DNA of 64,000 nucleotides from Pseudomonadota bacterium (GCA_018240525.1 JAFEFN010000013.1:248001-312000); one strand, 5' to 3'. Positions 37,186 through 47,089 are shown, numbered from the stretch's first letter. Numbers and translations: made by a program. Notes: a model not told the origin generated them from the sequence alone.

Positions 37186-39723
37186 CTATTTGCCGTTGAA
37201 GCGGTAGTCGATATCCACCCCGATTGCTCGCCCAAGTCCCTGATGGATGAACGAGCCGCCGAACTCCGGCGCAGGAATGACTTCGGCAAGGTAGCGCTTG
37301 TCAGTGAGGTTGCGGCTCCAGGCGATGACGTCCCAGGATTCGGAACTGATGCCCAGACGTGCATTCAGCAGCGTAAAGGCATCACGGGAGGTCTTGGAAT
37401 AGTCTCCCGGTGCCCCGAACAGGGTCTGCACTGAATTGTTCTGCACGGGACTGAACCAGGTCTTCCCGACCGCGCTGGCATCGAGGCGCCCCACGAGGGA
37501 GATCCCGCCGTTGCCGAAGGGCACAGTAAAGTCGACCCCGGCGGACCCGGTGTACGCCGGTGCGTACGGCACCTTGTTGCCGGCGGTGTACGGTCGGCCC
37601 GCATAGCTGTCGATCTTGCTGTCCACCGTGCCGATGCCCGCGAACAGGTTGACGTAGTTGTTCGCCCGCCAGCGCACTTCCCCTTCGACGCCCTGCAGGG
37701 TCACGCGGTCGAGGTTCGTGACCACGCGCAGCAATCCGAAGGGCCCCGCGAAGAAGTTGAAGATCTGCATGTCGTCGACTTTGGTGTAGTAGTAGTCGGC
37801 GCTCAAATACAGGCGGTGGTCGAGCAACTCGCCTTTGATGCCGACCTCGGCAGCGCGCGAGACCTCTTTCTTGTATTCATCGTTCACGTTGGAGAGGGAC
37901 GGGGTCGCACTGACCGAGCCATCGGGATTTACGTAGTGCAGGCCACCGTAAAAGATGTCGACCGTCGCAGCGCTGCCGCTGGAATTGAAGCCGCCGCTGC
38001 GGAAGCCAACGCCCCACGAGGCGTAGGTCGCCCAGTCCGGCATGAACTTCCAGTTGAGTGATACCTTCGGTTCGACCTGGCTGAAGGTATCCGAACGGCC
38101 CGGGATGGAGGTCGCCGCAGCATTCTCGGGCAGGTTGTAGTAGGGGTTGATGTATGCGGTGCAGTTGTTGCCCGGACCAGCCGGGCAATCCGGAATCCCG
38201 AATGCGCCAAAGCCCGGCGTCTGCGGGTTGACCTTCGGCACGTTGTTATCAACGCTGCGGCGCTCCGAGTCATAGCGCAGGGCGAGCGCGCCCTCAAGAT
38301 CGGGCACGATGTCGTAAGCCAGCTGCCCGAACACCGCCGCGACCTTGCTGTGGAAGTCATCGTCGTAGAGCAGATCGGTGGGGTTCGGACCCGAGGTCGG
38401 GACGAAGGCCTGGGTCAGGAAGCCGAGGCCCTGGTCGGAACCCTGTGAGACGACGACATGACGCTTGATGTCGGCATAGTAGAGCCCGCCCAGCCACCTC
38501 AGACGCTGGTCCCCGGGGCTCGTGAGGCGCAGTTCGACCGTGGCGTCCTTCTGATCGCGCTGCTGGTACTGGTAGCCGTCGCAGCGGGAGGGACTGTAGG
38601 GGGGCAGAATCGACCCGGCGCCCGCATAGAAGGTGGGCGAAGGCAGTGGCGCTCCCACCTGGTTGTTGATGTCCGCCTGGCACCAGGGCGTGGCGGCGTA
38701 CAGGCCGAATGCGGCGCTGGTGCCGTCGGTCAGGAAGAAGTTGGTCTGGTCGTTATAGGCCGCCCAGGCCGTGAGCGTTGCAAAATCGAGCTTCCAGTCG
38801 CCCTTCACGGAGACTTGCTTGTTCTCCTGCTCATTCTGGGGCCGGATGTTGTTGATGTAGTCGAAGGTGTGGTCGTTGACGTTCTGGAAGAAGTCGGGGT
38901 TGAAAGCGGCAAATGCCGGCAACGCGAACGAGGCGTTGAAGTTGATCGCGCCCGAGGAGATCTTGGAGTACTTGGCCTTGAAATCCAGCGTGCCGTTCTC
39001 GCCGGCCTTCACGATCACGCGTGGAGTGGCGCCGTACTCCTTGTAGAAGTCCACGCAGTTATCGCAACCCAGGAAAGAGTTGGCATAGAAGCCGTTGGTC
39101 TTCGTGTAATACGCGTTCAGGCCGGCAGCCACGCCATCGGTGATCGGACCTGCGACCCACGCATTGGCCTTGTACGCCTGATGGTTTGCGGCGCTCAGGC
39201 CGACATCCGCCACGAAGGTGTCGGTCGGCTTCTTCGTGTCGATGATAATCGCGCCGGCCACTGCGTTGCGTCCGTAGATCGCGCCTTGAGGACCCTTGAC
39301 TACCTGGATCTGCGTGAGGTTGGTCAGCTCCTGGCTCAGCGCGTAAGGATTGGTCTGCAGCACCCCGTCGACGACAAAGGCAAAGTTGGTCTCGGTATCA
39401 CGTCCCGTGTTGAGACCGCGAATCGAGATCTGCAGGTCGCCAGCCTCGGCGGTATGAACGAAACTGACTCCGGGCGTAAGAGCCACGAAGTCCTGCGGTC
39501 GCTCGATGCCCGCGGCGCGAATCTCTTGGGCCGTGAAGGCCTCGACCGTGACGGGCACATCCACCAGGCGCTCCGAGCGCTGGCGTGCGGTAACCACCAC
39601 TTCCTGCAGGTCGTTGGCTGTGGGCGCGGCCGCCGGTGCCTCTGCAGCGACACTCGCCGCTGCGAAGAGAGACCCGAAAAGCACACTGAGACATGTAAAG
39701 GTACGGCAACGGATGCGTGACAT
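37186..39723 (-). CDS. TonB-dependent receptor
   Basis: 845 residues from the ATG at 39723, preceded by GGGAGGGG. A signal peptide (CLSVLFGSLFAAASVAAEA) is followed by a TonB box-like LQEVVVTARQRSERLVDVPVTVEAF and the plug domain (VSFVHTAEAGDLQISIRGLNTGRDTE, IYGRNAVAGAIIIDTKKPT). The C-terminal barrel ends RAIGVDIDYRFNGK, with Phe near the terminus. Such receptors import large or scarce substrates through the outer membrane. Its placement at the head of a catabolic cluster, with motif sites in its upstream region, suggests it imports the cluster's substrate rather than a siderophore. Confidence 0.95.
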   Translation of the reverse strand: MSRIRCRTFTCLSVLFGSLFAAASVAAEAPAAAPTANDLQEVVVTARQRSERLVDVPVTVEAFTAQEIRAAGIERPQDFVALTPGVSFVHTAEAGDLQISIRGLNTGRDTETNFAFVVDGVLQTNPYALSQELTNLTQIQVVKGPQGAIYGRNAVAGAIIIDTKKPTDTFVADVGLSAANHQAYKANAWVAGPITDGVAAGLNAYYTKTNGFYANSFLGCDNCVDFYKEYGATPRVIVKAGENGTLDFKAKYSKISSGAINFNASFALPAFAAFNPDFFQNVNDHTFDYINNIRPQNEQENKQVSVKGDWKLDFATLTAWAAYNDQTNFFLTDGTSAAFGLYAATPWCQADINNQVGAPLPSPTFYAGAGSILPPYSPSRCDGYQYQQRDQKDATVELRLTSPGDQRLRWLGGLYYADIKRHVVVSQGSDQGLGFLTQAFVPTSGPNPTDLLYDDDFHSKVAAVFGQLAYDIVPDLEGALALRYDSERRSVDNNVPKVNPQTPGFGAFGIPDCPAGPGNNCTAYINPYYNLPENAAATSIPGRSDTFSQVEPKVSLNWKFMPDWATYASWGVGFRSGGFNSSGSAATVDIFYGGLHYVNPDGSVSATPSLSNVNDEYKKEVSRAAEVGIKGELLDHRLYLSADYYYTKVDDMQIFNFFAGPFGLLRVVTNLDRVTLQGVEGEVRWRANNYVNLFAGIGTVDSKIDSYAGRPYTAGNKVPYAPAYTGSAGVDFTVPFGNGGISLVGRLDASAVGKTWFSPVQNNSVQTLFGAPGDYSKTSRDAFTLLNARLGISSESWDVIAWSRNLTDKRYLAEVIPAPEFGGSFIHQGLGRAIGVDIDYRFNGK

Positions 39724-39783
39724 CTGACCCCTCCCCGTTCGCACCGCGCCTCAGCGCCGGTGCCCGATAAAAAACCCGCGCGC

Positions 39784-39824
39784 GTATGCAATCACGCCGG
39801 GTAACCTTATTTGTGTATGCAATC
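39784..39824. promoter_or_regulatory. two GTATGCAATC direct repeats upstream of the TonB receptor
   Basis: Identical GTATGCAATC copies lie at 39784-39793 and 39815-39824, 31 bp (about three helical turns) apart, 60-100 bp before the receptor start. A third, inverted GTATGCATT occurs at 40039-40047. The pattern suggests cooperative binding of a regulator, most likely the GntR/FCD protein. The rest of the 327-bp gap (39724-40050) shows no gene. Confidence 0.5.
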
Positions 39825-40050
39825 GATTCAGTGACCGCGCACCCAGCGTGCGCGCTTGAAGCTTAGCGTCTCAACTTTGTCGTGGCAACGCGACGGATAA
39901 ATGCAGTCCCGGGACCCGCCTTGCATCGGAATACCCCGTCTCGTGCGGCAACTGCGGGCAAATCGTTGCCCTCACACAACAAAATTGCCCGCGGGGTCAC
40001 GCACGAGTCGTCAGTGCCTGATCGACAGCTGCACCCGGAATGCATACTTT

Positions 40051-40656
40051 CTAGGAACGCCTGTGCGCACCCAGGTATTCCTCGACGGTCTTCAGGTCGA
40101 CGACCTCCGCATATTTGGCCTGAAGGTCAAAGAGATTCGCCTCGTGCTGGGCGGGCGAGCGATCGCCGACGGCTTCGCGCACCACCCAGGGGATGAAGCC
40201 GTGCTGACAGGCGTCGACCGCCGTCGCCCGGATGCAGCCGCTGGTGGAGACGCCGGCGATGATCAGCGTATCGACCCGCAGAGCGGTCAACGTCGCTGCC
40301 AGCGTGGTGCCGAAAAATGCACTCGCGTATTGCTTGGTGATGACCGTCTCGCCGGACCGAGGCTCGAGGCCCGGCGCGAACTCTCCCGCCTCGGGCGGCG
40401 CACCCTGCGCGAACAAGCTCAACGCGGACAGCTTGCGGAAGAAGACGCCGCCGTTGCGGCCGTCCGCGTCGTACGCCAGATTCGTGTGCACGCGCGGGAT
40501 GCCCGCGGTGCGGGCCATGGCCAGCAGGGCCTGGGCGGGCTTCTGGGCGGCCACGCACGCGGCACCGTACAGCGGCGTGCCCGGGGTGATATAGGCCTTC
40601 ACGAAATCGATCACGATCAGCGCGGGACGCTGACCTGGTTGAAGTCCCTCGCTCAA
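40051..40656 (-). CDS. isochorismatase-family cysteine hydrolase
   Basis: 201 residues from a TTG at 40656, which overlaps the CoA-transferase stop (TTGA). Catalytic residues are in the family places: Asp17 in LIVIDFVKAY, Lys108 in ITKQYASAFFGT and Cys141 in GVSTSGCIRAT with the preceding cis-peptide. The closest functional types are N-carbamoylsarcosine amidase and related amidohydrolases. It probably cleaves an amide or ureido bond. It is a distinct member from the second isochorismatase gene at 47 kb. Confidence 0.87.
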   Translation of the reverse strand: MSEGLQPGQRPALIVIDFVKAYITPGTPLYGAACVAAQKPAQALLAMARTAGIPRVHTNLAYDADGRNGGVFFRKLSALSLFAQGAPPEAGEFAPGLEPRSGETVITKQYASAFFGTTLAATLTALRVDTLIIAGVSTSGCIRATAVDACQHGFIPWVVREAVGDRSPAQHEANLFDLQAKYAEVVDLKTVEEYLGAHRRS

Positions 40657-41873
40657 ATCACCCCCCGAGACCTCAGGGCTTCGTAGCGCGCCGGATCCAT
40701 TCCCAAGAGGCGCAGGTACACCTCGTCGTTGTGCTCACCGAGTTCGGGTGCCGGCGTGCGCACCGAGCCCGGGGTGGCCGACAGCTTCGGCGCCACGTTC
40801 TGCATCTTCAGCGTGCCGAAGCGCGGATGCGCGGTTGCCACGATGGCATCGCGTGCGCGGAAGTGTTCATCCTTCAGCATATCCGGCGCCCGGTAGATCA
40901 GGCCCGAGGGGACGGCCGTGGCCGGTTGCTTGAGAATCGCGAGAACCCTTTCGGTGGTGAGCCCCCGGGTCCACTCCCCGACCAGCGCATCCAGCTCGGC
41001 CTGGCGTGCCCCGCGCGCATGATGAGTGCTGTAGCGCGGATCGTCGGCCAGTTGGGGCTGCTGCATGGCCAGGGCCAGACGACGGAACACCCCGTCCTGG
41101 TTCGCCGCGATCAGCACCAGGCCGTCGCGGGTGGGGTAGACATTGGAAGGGGCCACGTTCGGGAGGATGGCGCCGGTGCGCTCGCGCACGAAGCCGCGCT
41201 GGTCGTAATCGGTGATCAGCGACTCCATCATGCTCAGGACGGCCTCGTAGATAGCCGAGTCCACGACCTGACCGCGACCGGTGCGGTCGCGGTGATGCAG
41301 CGCGGACAGCGCTCCCACGCACGCAAACGTCGCCGCAAGCGAATCGCCGATGCTGATGCCCATGCGCGAAGGCGGGCTGGACGGGTCGCCGACCACGTAG
41401 CGCAGGCCGCCCATTGCTTCGCCGATCGAGCCAAAACCCGGATCCTGCGCCCGCGGCCCGGTTTGGCCAAAGCCCGAGACGCGGATCATGATCAGGCGGG
41501 GATTCACCTGCGACAGGGTCTCCCACCCCAGTCCCCACTTCTCCAGCGTACCGGGCCGGAAGTTCTCCAGCAGGAAATCGGCCTTTGCCACCAGCTCCTT
41601 CAGGACCACCTGTCCCTCGGGTTGGCGCAGATCCAGCGTGACTGCCTTCTTGTTGCGAGCCACCACGGGCCACCACAAAGAGGGCTCGCCTTCCTCCTGC
41701 CGGCCCCACACGCGCATGGGGTCCCCCTTCCCCGGGGGCTCGATCTTGACGACCTCGGCACCGAAGTCGCCCAGGAGCTGGCCGCAGAACGGCCCGGCGA
41801 GCAAGGTTCCGAGTTCGAGCACGCGCAGATCGGACAGCGGACCGTTGGCGGAAGGCGACTCGGGCAGAGCCAT
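40653..41873 (-). CDS. CaiB/BaiF family CoA-transferase
   Basis: 406 residues, standard for class III CoA-transferases. The N-terminus LRVLELGTLLAGPFCGQLLGDFGAEVVKIEPPGKGDPMR is the family signature, and the catalytic Asp is in the segment RYVVGDPSSPPSRMGISIGD (D of VGD). The C-terminal block is DEVYLRLLGMDPARYEALRSRGVI. It moves CoA between acyl groups, so it should activate a carboxylic acid made by the cluster. It is divergent from the lyase gene, separated by 128 bp that carry two motif sites. Confidence 0.95.
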   Translation of the reverse strand: MALPESPSANGPLSDLRVLELGTLLAGPFCGQLLGDFGAEVVKIEPPGKGDPMRVWGRQEEGEPSLWWPVVARNKKAVTLDLRQPEGQVVLKELVAKADFLLENFRPGTLEKWGLGWETLSQVNPRLIMIRVSGFGQTGPRAQDPGFGSIGEAMGGLRYVVGDPSSPPSRMGISIGDSLAATFACVGALSALHHRDRTGRGQVVDSAIYEAVLSMMESLITDYDQRGFVRERTGAILPNVAPSNVYPTRDGLVLIAANQDGVFRRLALAMQQPQLADDPRYSTHHARGARQAELDALVGEWTRGLTTERVLAILKQPATAVPSGLIYRAPDMLKDEHFRARDAIVATAHPRFGTLKMQNVAPKLSATPGSVRTPAPELGEHNDEVYLRLLGMDPARYEALRSRGVI

Positions 41874-41901
41874 GCGGGAACCTCGGCTAATGGGGCCTTG
41901 C

Positions 41902-41974
41902 GTGTATACAATCTGGTCGTTGAACGGTCAAGGCAGCGGCGGCAGTGCTCAGAACAGCTACCTTATGCATACAC
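41902..41974. promoter_or_regulatory. divergent promoter region with two GTGTATRCA motif sites
   Basis: GTGTATACAATC occurs at 41902-41913, about 30 bp before the CoA-transferase start. The inverted form, reading GTGTATGCATAA on the minus strand, lies at 41963-41974, about 28 bp before the HMG-CoA-lyase-like gene. Each faces its own gene, which fits a shared operator-promoter arrangement. Confidence 0.5.
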
Positions 41975-42001
41975 TGCCTGGCCAGCGAGATGGAGTAGCC
42001 C

Positions 42002-42931
42002 ATGCAGCACGTGGAACTGGTGGAGGTCGGTCCTCGGGACGGCCTGCAGAACGAGTCGGTGTCGCTGGACCTGGCGGCCAAGCGGGAATTGATCCGCCGC
42101 CTGGTCGCGGCGGGCATTCGCCGCCTCGAGGTCGCCAGCTTCGTGAATCCGAAAAAAGTCCCGCAGATGGCAGACGCGGATGAGCTGGTCAGGTCCCTGC
42201 CGAAGGTCGAGGGCGTCACCTACGTCGGACTGGTGCTCAATCGCCGCGGACTGGAGCGGGCGATCGAGTCCGGATGCCAGGAAATCGGCATGGTGATCGT
42301 CGCAAGCGACACGTTCAACCGGCGCAACCAGGGAGTCAGTACCGCAGAGTCCCTCGCGGCGTGGCACGAGATCGCCGCGGCTGCGCGCCAAGCGGGCGTC
42401 CGCGCCCAGGTCACCCTCTCGGCCGCCTTCGGCTGTCCTTTCGAGGGCGAGGTGCCCGAGGCGCGTGTCGTCGAACTCGCGCTGCAGGCCGCCACAAGTG
42501 CCCCTGCCGAGATCGCCCTCGCCGATACCGTGGGCGTTGCGGTTCCGTCGCAGGTCGATTCGCTGTTCAGGACACTGCGCGAGAGGCTTCCGCAGGTCCC
42601 GCTGCGCGGGCACTTTCACAACACGCGAAACACGGGACTCGCCAATGCCTATGCGGCCCTGCAAGCCGGTGCGAGCGCGCTGGATGCGAGCATCGGTGGC
42701 ATCGGCGGCTGTCCATTTGCGCCGGCCGCCACGGGCAACATCCCCAGCGAGGATTTGCTGTACATGCTGGAACGCATGAACGTGCACACCGGGGTTTCTC
42801 TGGAGGCAATGCTGGAAACGAGTCGCTGGATCGAAGCGCGCCTGGGTCGCAGCGTGCCCGGCATGCTGGTGAAGTCAGGTGGGTTCCCGCGCCCGGCGGC
42901 GCGCGGGAGCGCGAACCGCGGCAACGCGTAG
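42002..42931 (+). CDS. hydroxymethylglutaryl-CoA lyase family protein
   Basis: 309 residues. VELVEVGPRDGLQNE is the conserved start with the catalytic Arg. VASFVNPKKVPQMADADEL is the second motif. The metal-binding HxH is in RGHFHNTRNTGLANAYAAL, and GGIGGCPFAPAATGN contains the catalytic Cys. It should cleave a 3-hydroxy-acyl-CoA to an acyl-CoA and a ketone- or acid-type product (HMG-CoA itself, or an analogue). Beside a CoA-transferase it would supply the last C-C cleavage. The longer frame from 42274 belongs to a shadow. Confidence 0.92.
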   Translation: MQHVELVEVGPRDGLQNESVSLDLAAKRELIRRLVAAGIRRLEVASFVNPKKVPQMADADELVRSLPKVEGVTYVGLVLNRRGLERAIESGCQEIGMVIVASDTFNRRNQGVSTAESLAAWHEIAAAARQAGVRAQVTLSAAFGCPFEGEVPEARVVELALQAATSAPAEIALADTVGVAVPSQVDSLFRTLRERLPQVPLRGHFHNTRNTGLANAYAALQAGASALDASIGGIGGCPFAPAATGNIPSEDLLYMLERMNVHTGVSLEAMLETSRWIEARLGRSVPGMLVKSGGFPRPAARGSANRGNA

Positions 42932-42987
42932 CAGGTGGAATTCGGGCCGGGGTTGCAGGCTCGCTAGGCGAACTTTGGGGGAATGGC

Positions 42988-45105
42988 ATGAGCTATCGAT
43001 TGGGCGTTGACGTCGGGGGAACCTTCACGGACCTCCTGCTGGTGGACGAGAAGAGCGGCCGCTCCTGGAGCGCCAAAGTCCCGAGCACGCCGGCTGACCA
43101 GTCCGTCGGCGTGCTGGCCGGATTGGCGCGCGTTTGCGAGCGGGCGGGCATCGCGCCGGTGGAAATCGACCACGTGATGCATGGCACGACCGTGGCGACC
43201 AACACGGTATTGACCGGGACGGGTGCGCGATGCGGACTGGTGACCACGCGCGGCTATCGCCAGGTTCTGCAGATTGCGCGCAGCTTCGTGCCAGGCGGCC
43301 TCGGCGGCTGGGTCATCTACAACAAGTCGCTGCCCTTGGCACCGCTCGCCTGCACGATCGAGGCGGAAGAGCGCGTGGACGCCCGTGGCAAGGTCGTGAC
43401 GCCCCTCAACGAGGCCCACATGCGCGAAGAACTGCGCAAGCTGCGTGCCCAGAACATCGAGGCGCTCACCATATCGTTGATCCACGCCTATGCGAACGAC
43501 CGCCACGAGCGGCGCATCCGCGAGCTTGCCGCCGAAGAGCTACCGGGGATCCCGGTGTCCCTGTCCTCGGAAGTGGTCCCCGAGATGCAGGAATACGAGC
43601 GGACGGTGACCACGGTCGCGAATTCGTACGTGCGGCCGCGCGTCGCGCGTTACGTGCGCAACCTCAAGACCAAGCTCGAGGAGCAGACCCGGGATGTGAA
43701 GCTGCACATCCTGCGCTCGGATGGCGGCCTGTCCTCGGCCAAGTCCTCCGAAGAGCATCCGGTGAATCTGCTGATGTCCGGGCCGGCCGGGGGCGTCACG
43801 GGTGCGGTGTGGGTGGCAGTGCACGCCGGCTTCCCCAATCTCTTGACCGTGGACGTGGGCGGCACCTCGACGGACGTGGCGCTCATCATGAACGGCGAGC
43901 CACGCCTGCGCCGCGAAACGACCGTTGGCGATGTCACCGTGCGGGCGTCCTCGGTCGACATCAGAACCGTCGGTGCGGGCGGCGGATCCATCGCACACGT
44001 TCCGGAGCTGACCAAGGCGTTGCGCGTGGGACCCCAGTCCGCCGGTGCCGACCCAGGTCCGGCGGCCTACGCCAAGGGCGGCGTGGAGCCCACCGTGACC
44101 GATGCCAATGTCGTGCTCGGCTACCTCCCGGAGCAGCAGCGCCTGGGCGGCGATCTGGAGCTCAACCGCGCCCTTGCGCACCAGGCCGTGAGCAAGGTGG
44201 GAGCGGCGCTCGGCAAGAGCGTGGAAGACGCCGCCCTGGGTATTTACAACATCGTCAACGAGAACATGGTGGGCGCACTGCGCCTGGTGTCGGTCGAACA
44301 GGGGCACGACCCGCGCGACTACGCACTGATCGCCTTTGGCGGCGCAGGGCCGCTGCACGCCAACGCGCTGTCGCGCCTGCTGGGATCGTGGCCCGCGATC
44401 ATCCCCCCGGGCCCTGGCGTGCTGTGCGCGCTGGGTGACGCGACCACCGCGCTGCGCGATGAATCCGCCCGCACGTATATCCGTCGCTTCTCCGAGACCA
44501 ACGCCAAGGAGGTGACGAAGATCCTGCGCGCCCTGGCGGATGATGCGGCACGCGCTTTGGAACAAGAGGCCGTTGCCCGCAAGGACATGCGCATCAGCTA
44601 TCAGGCGGACATTCGCTACCATGGCCAAGGCCTGCGTCTGACAGTCGCAGTCGATCTGCGCGCGCTGGAAAAGCAGGGGCTCGAGGCGATCGCGGCGCCG
44701 TTTGATGCGGAACACAAGCGGCTCTTCACCTTCGCGCTCCCGCTCGAGCACGAACTCGTGAGCCTGCGCGCGATCGTGCAAGGCCGCGGCATCAAGGTCC
44801 GCCGCCCGGTCATCGCGCGCGGCTCCTCCAGCGCCCGCGCCGCGGCCGTCGGCCGCCAGAAGGCGTACATGGACGGCAAGACCTGCACGGCCGTGGTCTA
44901 CGATCGCACCCGGCTCCGGGCAGGGAATCGTCTCGCCGGCCCGGCAATCATCATGGAAATGGATTCGACCACCGTCATCCTGCCGCGACACCACGGCCTC
45001 GTGGATCGCTTCGGAAACATCCTGATCTACCCCGGCGGCTACCGCCCGCGCCGGAGTGCACGCCGCACGCCCGGCCGTCGCCGCAGCACCGGCAGGAAAT
45101 CCTGA
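42988..45105 (+). CDS. hyuA: hydantoinase/oxoprolinase family protein, HyuA-like subunit
   Basis: 705 residues from the ATG at 42988 (GGGGGAATG just before). DVGGTFTDLLLVDE and VDVGGTSTDVALI are the two actin/ASKHA-type ATP-binding motifs. HVMHGTTVATNTVL is the family signature, and LLMSGPAGGVTGA and GAGPLHANAL complete the fold. The family includes ATP-dependent N-methylhydantoinase, 5-oxoprolinase, caprolactamase and acetone or acetophenone carboxylase subunits. The C-terminal tail is Arg-rich (RRSARRTPGRRRS). HyuB follows 44 bp downstream. Confidence 0.92.
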   Translation: MSYRLGVDVGGTFTDLLLVDEKSGRSWSAKVPSTPADQSVGVLAGLARVCERAGIAPVEIDHVMHGTTVATNTVLTGTGARCGLVTTRGYRQVLQIARSFVPGGLGGWVIYNKSLPLAPLACTIEAEERVDARGKVVTPLNEAHMREELRKLRAQNIEALTISLIHAYANDRHERRIRELAAEELPGIPVSLSSEVVPEMQEYERTVTTVANSYVRPRVARYVRNLKTKLEEQTRDVKLHILRSDGGLSSAKSSEEHPVNLLMSGPAGGVTGAVWVAVHAGFPNLLTVDVGGTSTDVALIMNGEPRLRRETTVGDVTVRASSVDIRTVGAGGGSIAHVPELTKALRVGPQSAGADPGPAAYAKGGVEPTVTDANVVLGYLPEQQRLGGDLELNRALAHQAVSKVGAALGKSVEDAALGIYNIVNENMVGALRLVSVEQGHDPRDYALIAFGGAGPLHANALSRLLGSWPAIIPPGPGVLCALGDATTALRDESARTYIRRFSETNAKEVTKILRALADDAARALEQEAVARKDMRISYQADIRYHGQGLRLTVAVDLRALEKQGLEAIAAPFDAEHKRLFTFALPLEHELVSLRAIVQGRGIKVRRPVIARGSSSARAAAVGRQKAYMDGKTCTAVVYDRTRLRAGNRLAGPAIIMEMDSTTVILPRHHGLVDRFGNILIYPGGYRPRRSARRTPGRRRSTGRKS

Positions 45106-45149
45106 CCGGAACCGCCCGCATCGTGACCCATTGATTGACTGGAGCAGCC

Positions 45150-47060
45150 ATGCCCGCACAGATCATCCAGCGCAACAAGAAGAAGATGAAGAAGGTGAAG
45201 GTCGACAGCGTCACCATCGATATCATCGAGAGCGCGCTGCGCAACGCACGCTACGAGATGGATACCGTGTTGTTTCGCACCGCGATGTCGCCCGGCATCC
45301 GCGAGCAGCACGACGAGTTTCCGATGATCGCCAACCTCGAAGGCAAGATGGTGGTGGGTCAGTTCGGCTCGTTCATCTGGGGATTCATGCAGGGCTACGA
45401 CGGCACGGTGGAGGACGGCGACATCTTCTTTACCTCCGACCCCTACTCGGTCAACGGCGCGGTGAGCCATGCCAACGACTGGCTCATGCTCATGCCGATC
45501 TACAAGGATGGTCGCATCATCGCCTGGGCGGCAATGTTCGGCCACATGACCGACATCGGCGGCAAGGTCCCCGGATCGCTGCCCACGGACGCGCGACAGA
45601 TCTTCGAGGAGGGCGTGGTGGTGCCGCCGGTCAAGATCCACCGGCGTGGCGTGCTGCAGGAAGATGTGTTGCGCATCATCCTGCACAACTGCCGCCTGCC
45701 GACCTGGAACCTCTCGGACTTCAACGCGATAGTGGCGGCCCTGAAGACTGCGGCGCTGCGCTGCGTCGAGATCTCCAGCCGCTTCGGTGATGACGTGTTC
45801 TATTCGGCGATGGACCAGATGCTCGAGCGCAACAAGCGCGCCATGCGTGAACTCATCCGTCGCACGGTCCCGGAGAAAAAGCAGTACTTCGAAGACTACG
45901 TGTGCGATGACGGCATGGGCATGGGTCCCTACAAGATCGCCTGCTCGATGTGGCGCGAGGGAGACGTGTGCATCTTTGACTTCGACGGCACCGATCCGCA
46001 GTCCATCGGCTCCATCAATTTCCTGCTGAACGAGGAAATGTTCAAGATGTTTGCCGGGGTCTACATGATCATGGTGTTCGACCCCCAGATCCTCTTCAAC
46101 GATGGCTTCTACGATCTGATGGAGGTGCGCATCCCGCCGGGAACGCTGTTGAAGCCGCTGAAGCCTGCAGCGCTCTCGTGCCGCACGCACGCGCTGGGTC
46201 GGATATTCGACATCCTCGGCGGGCTGCTGGGCCAGGGTAACCCCGCATTCATGTGTGCGGCGGGTTTCTCCGACAGCCCGCATTTCATGTACTCGGGCTA
46301 CCGGGCGAGCGGCGAGTGGTTCCAGCTCTATCAAATCACCTTCGGCGGCATTCCGGGGAAGCCCTTTGGCGATGGTCCGGACGGGCATTCACTGTGGCCA
46401 TCGTTCACGAACGTGCCGAACGAGTTCCTGGAGAGTTACTTTCCGCTGCGCATCGACATCTACGAGACGCTTCCCGATACCGGCGGGGCCGGCAAGTTTC
46501 GCGGCGGCAATGGCTTGCGCATCGGCTACCGCTTTCTCGAGCCCGGTGAAATATCGATCCACGACGACCGCTGGCTCACCTATCCCTGGGGCGTCAATGG
46601 CGGGCTGCCCGGGGCCCGCAGCCAGAAGACGCTCGTGCGGGCGGACGGCACGCGCGAGTTGCTGCCCTCCAAGTGCGACCGGGTCAAGGTCAGTACCGGC
46701 GACCTGCTGCTGGCCGACACCTGGGGAGGCGGCGGCTGCGGCGATCCGCTGGAGCGCGAGGTGGCCAAGGTGGCGTTCGACGTCGCCGCGGGGCTCGTGA
46801 CGCGCGAGGGCGCGCGCCGCTATGGCGTCGTGATCGGTGCCGACGGCACGGCCGACCTCGCGGCGAGCGAGCAGCTGCGCGCCCGCATGGCGCGTGAACG
46901 CGGCGCGCCAGCCCTGTTCGACCGTGGCTTTCAGACGCTCGAGGAGCTCAAAGCCCGCTGCGAGACGGAAACGGGGCACCCGCCGCCGCGGCAACCGCAG
47001 TTTACGCGCCGGCCCGCGAAGGCGGCGACGCGCCCCATGGCGAAGTCCCGCACCGCTTGA
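45150..47060 (+). CDS. hyuB: hydantoinase B/oxoprolinase family protein, HyuB-like subunit
   Basis: 636 residues from the ATG at 45150 (GGAG before). FRTAMSPGIREQHDEFPMIA and DGDIFFTSDPYSVNGAVSHANDW are the conserved N-terminal blocks. GHMTDIGG carries a metal-binding His/Asp pattern. GGGCGDPLEREVAKV is the C-terminal family signature. It partners HyuA in an ATP-dependent amide opening or carboxylation complex. The start MPAQIIQRNKKKMKKVKVD is unusually lysine-rich. Confidence 0.93.
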   Translation: MPAQIIQRNKKKMKKVKVDSVTIDIIESALRNARYEMDTVLFRTAMSPGIREQHDEFPMIANLEGKMVVGQFGSFIWGFMQGYDGTVEDGDIFFTSDPYSVNGAVSHANDWLMLMPIYKDGRIIAWAAMFGHMTDIGGKVPGSLPTDARQIFEEGVVVPPVKIHRRGVLQEDVLRIILHNCRLPTWNLSDFNAIVAALKTAALRCVEISSRFGDDVFYSAMDQMLERNKRAMRELIRRTVPEKKQYFEDYVCDDGMGMGPYKIACSMWREGDVCIFDFDGTDPQSIGSINFLLNEEMFKMFAGVYMIMVFDPQILFNDGFYDLMEVRIPPGTLLKPLKPAALSCRTHALGRIFDILGGLLGQGNPAFMCAAGFSDSPHFMYSGYRASGEWFQLYQITFGGIPGKPFGDGPDGHSLWPSFTNVPNEFLESYFPLRIDIYETLPDTGGAGKFRGGNGLRIGYRFLEPGEISIHDDRWLTYPWGVNGGLPGARSQKTLVRADGTRELLPSKCDRVKVSTGDLLLADTWGGGGCGDPLEREVAKVAFDVAAGLVTREGARRYGVVIGADGTADLAASEQLRARMARERGAPALFDRGFQTLEELKARCETETGHPPPRQPQFTRRPAKAATRPMAKSRTA

Positions 47061-47089
47061 CCGCTGCCATCGCCACTGGAGCAACCGCG

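Noticed and set aside
38458..39720. 420-residue plus-strand frame over the TonB receptor
   Set aside because: Antisense shadow of a clear receptor gene.
42274..42987. Extension of HyuA into the lyase gene
   Set aside because: It is another frame over the HMG-CoA-lyase-like gene; the HyuA start at 42988 has its own ribosome binding site.
43540..45159. 539-residue minus-strand frame over HyuA
   Set aside because: Antisense shadow, rich in His, Arg and Ala.
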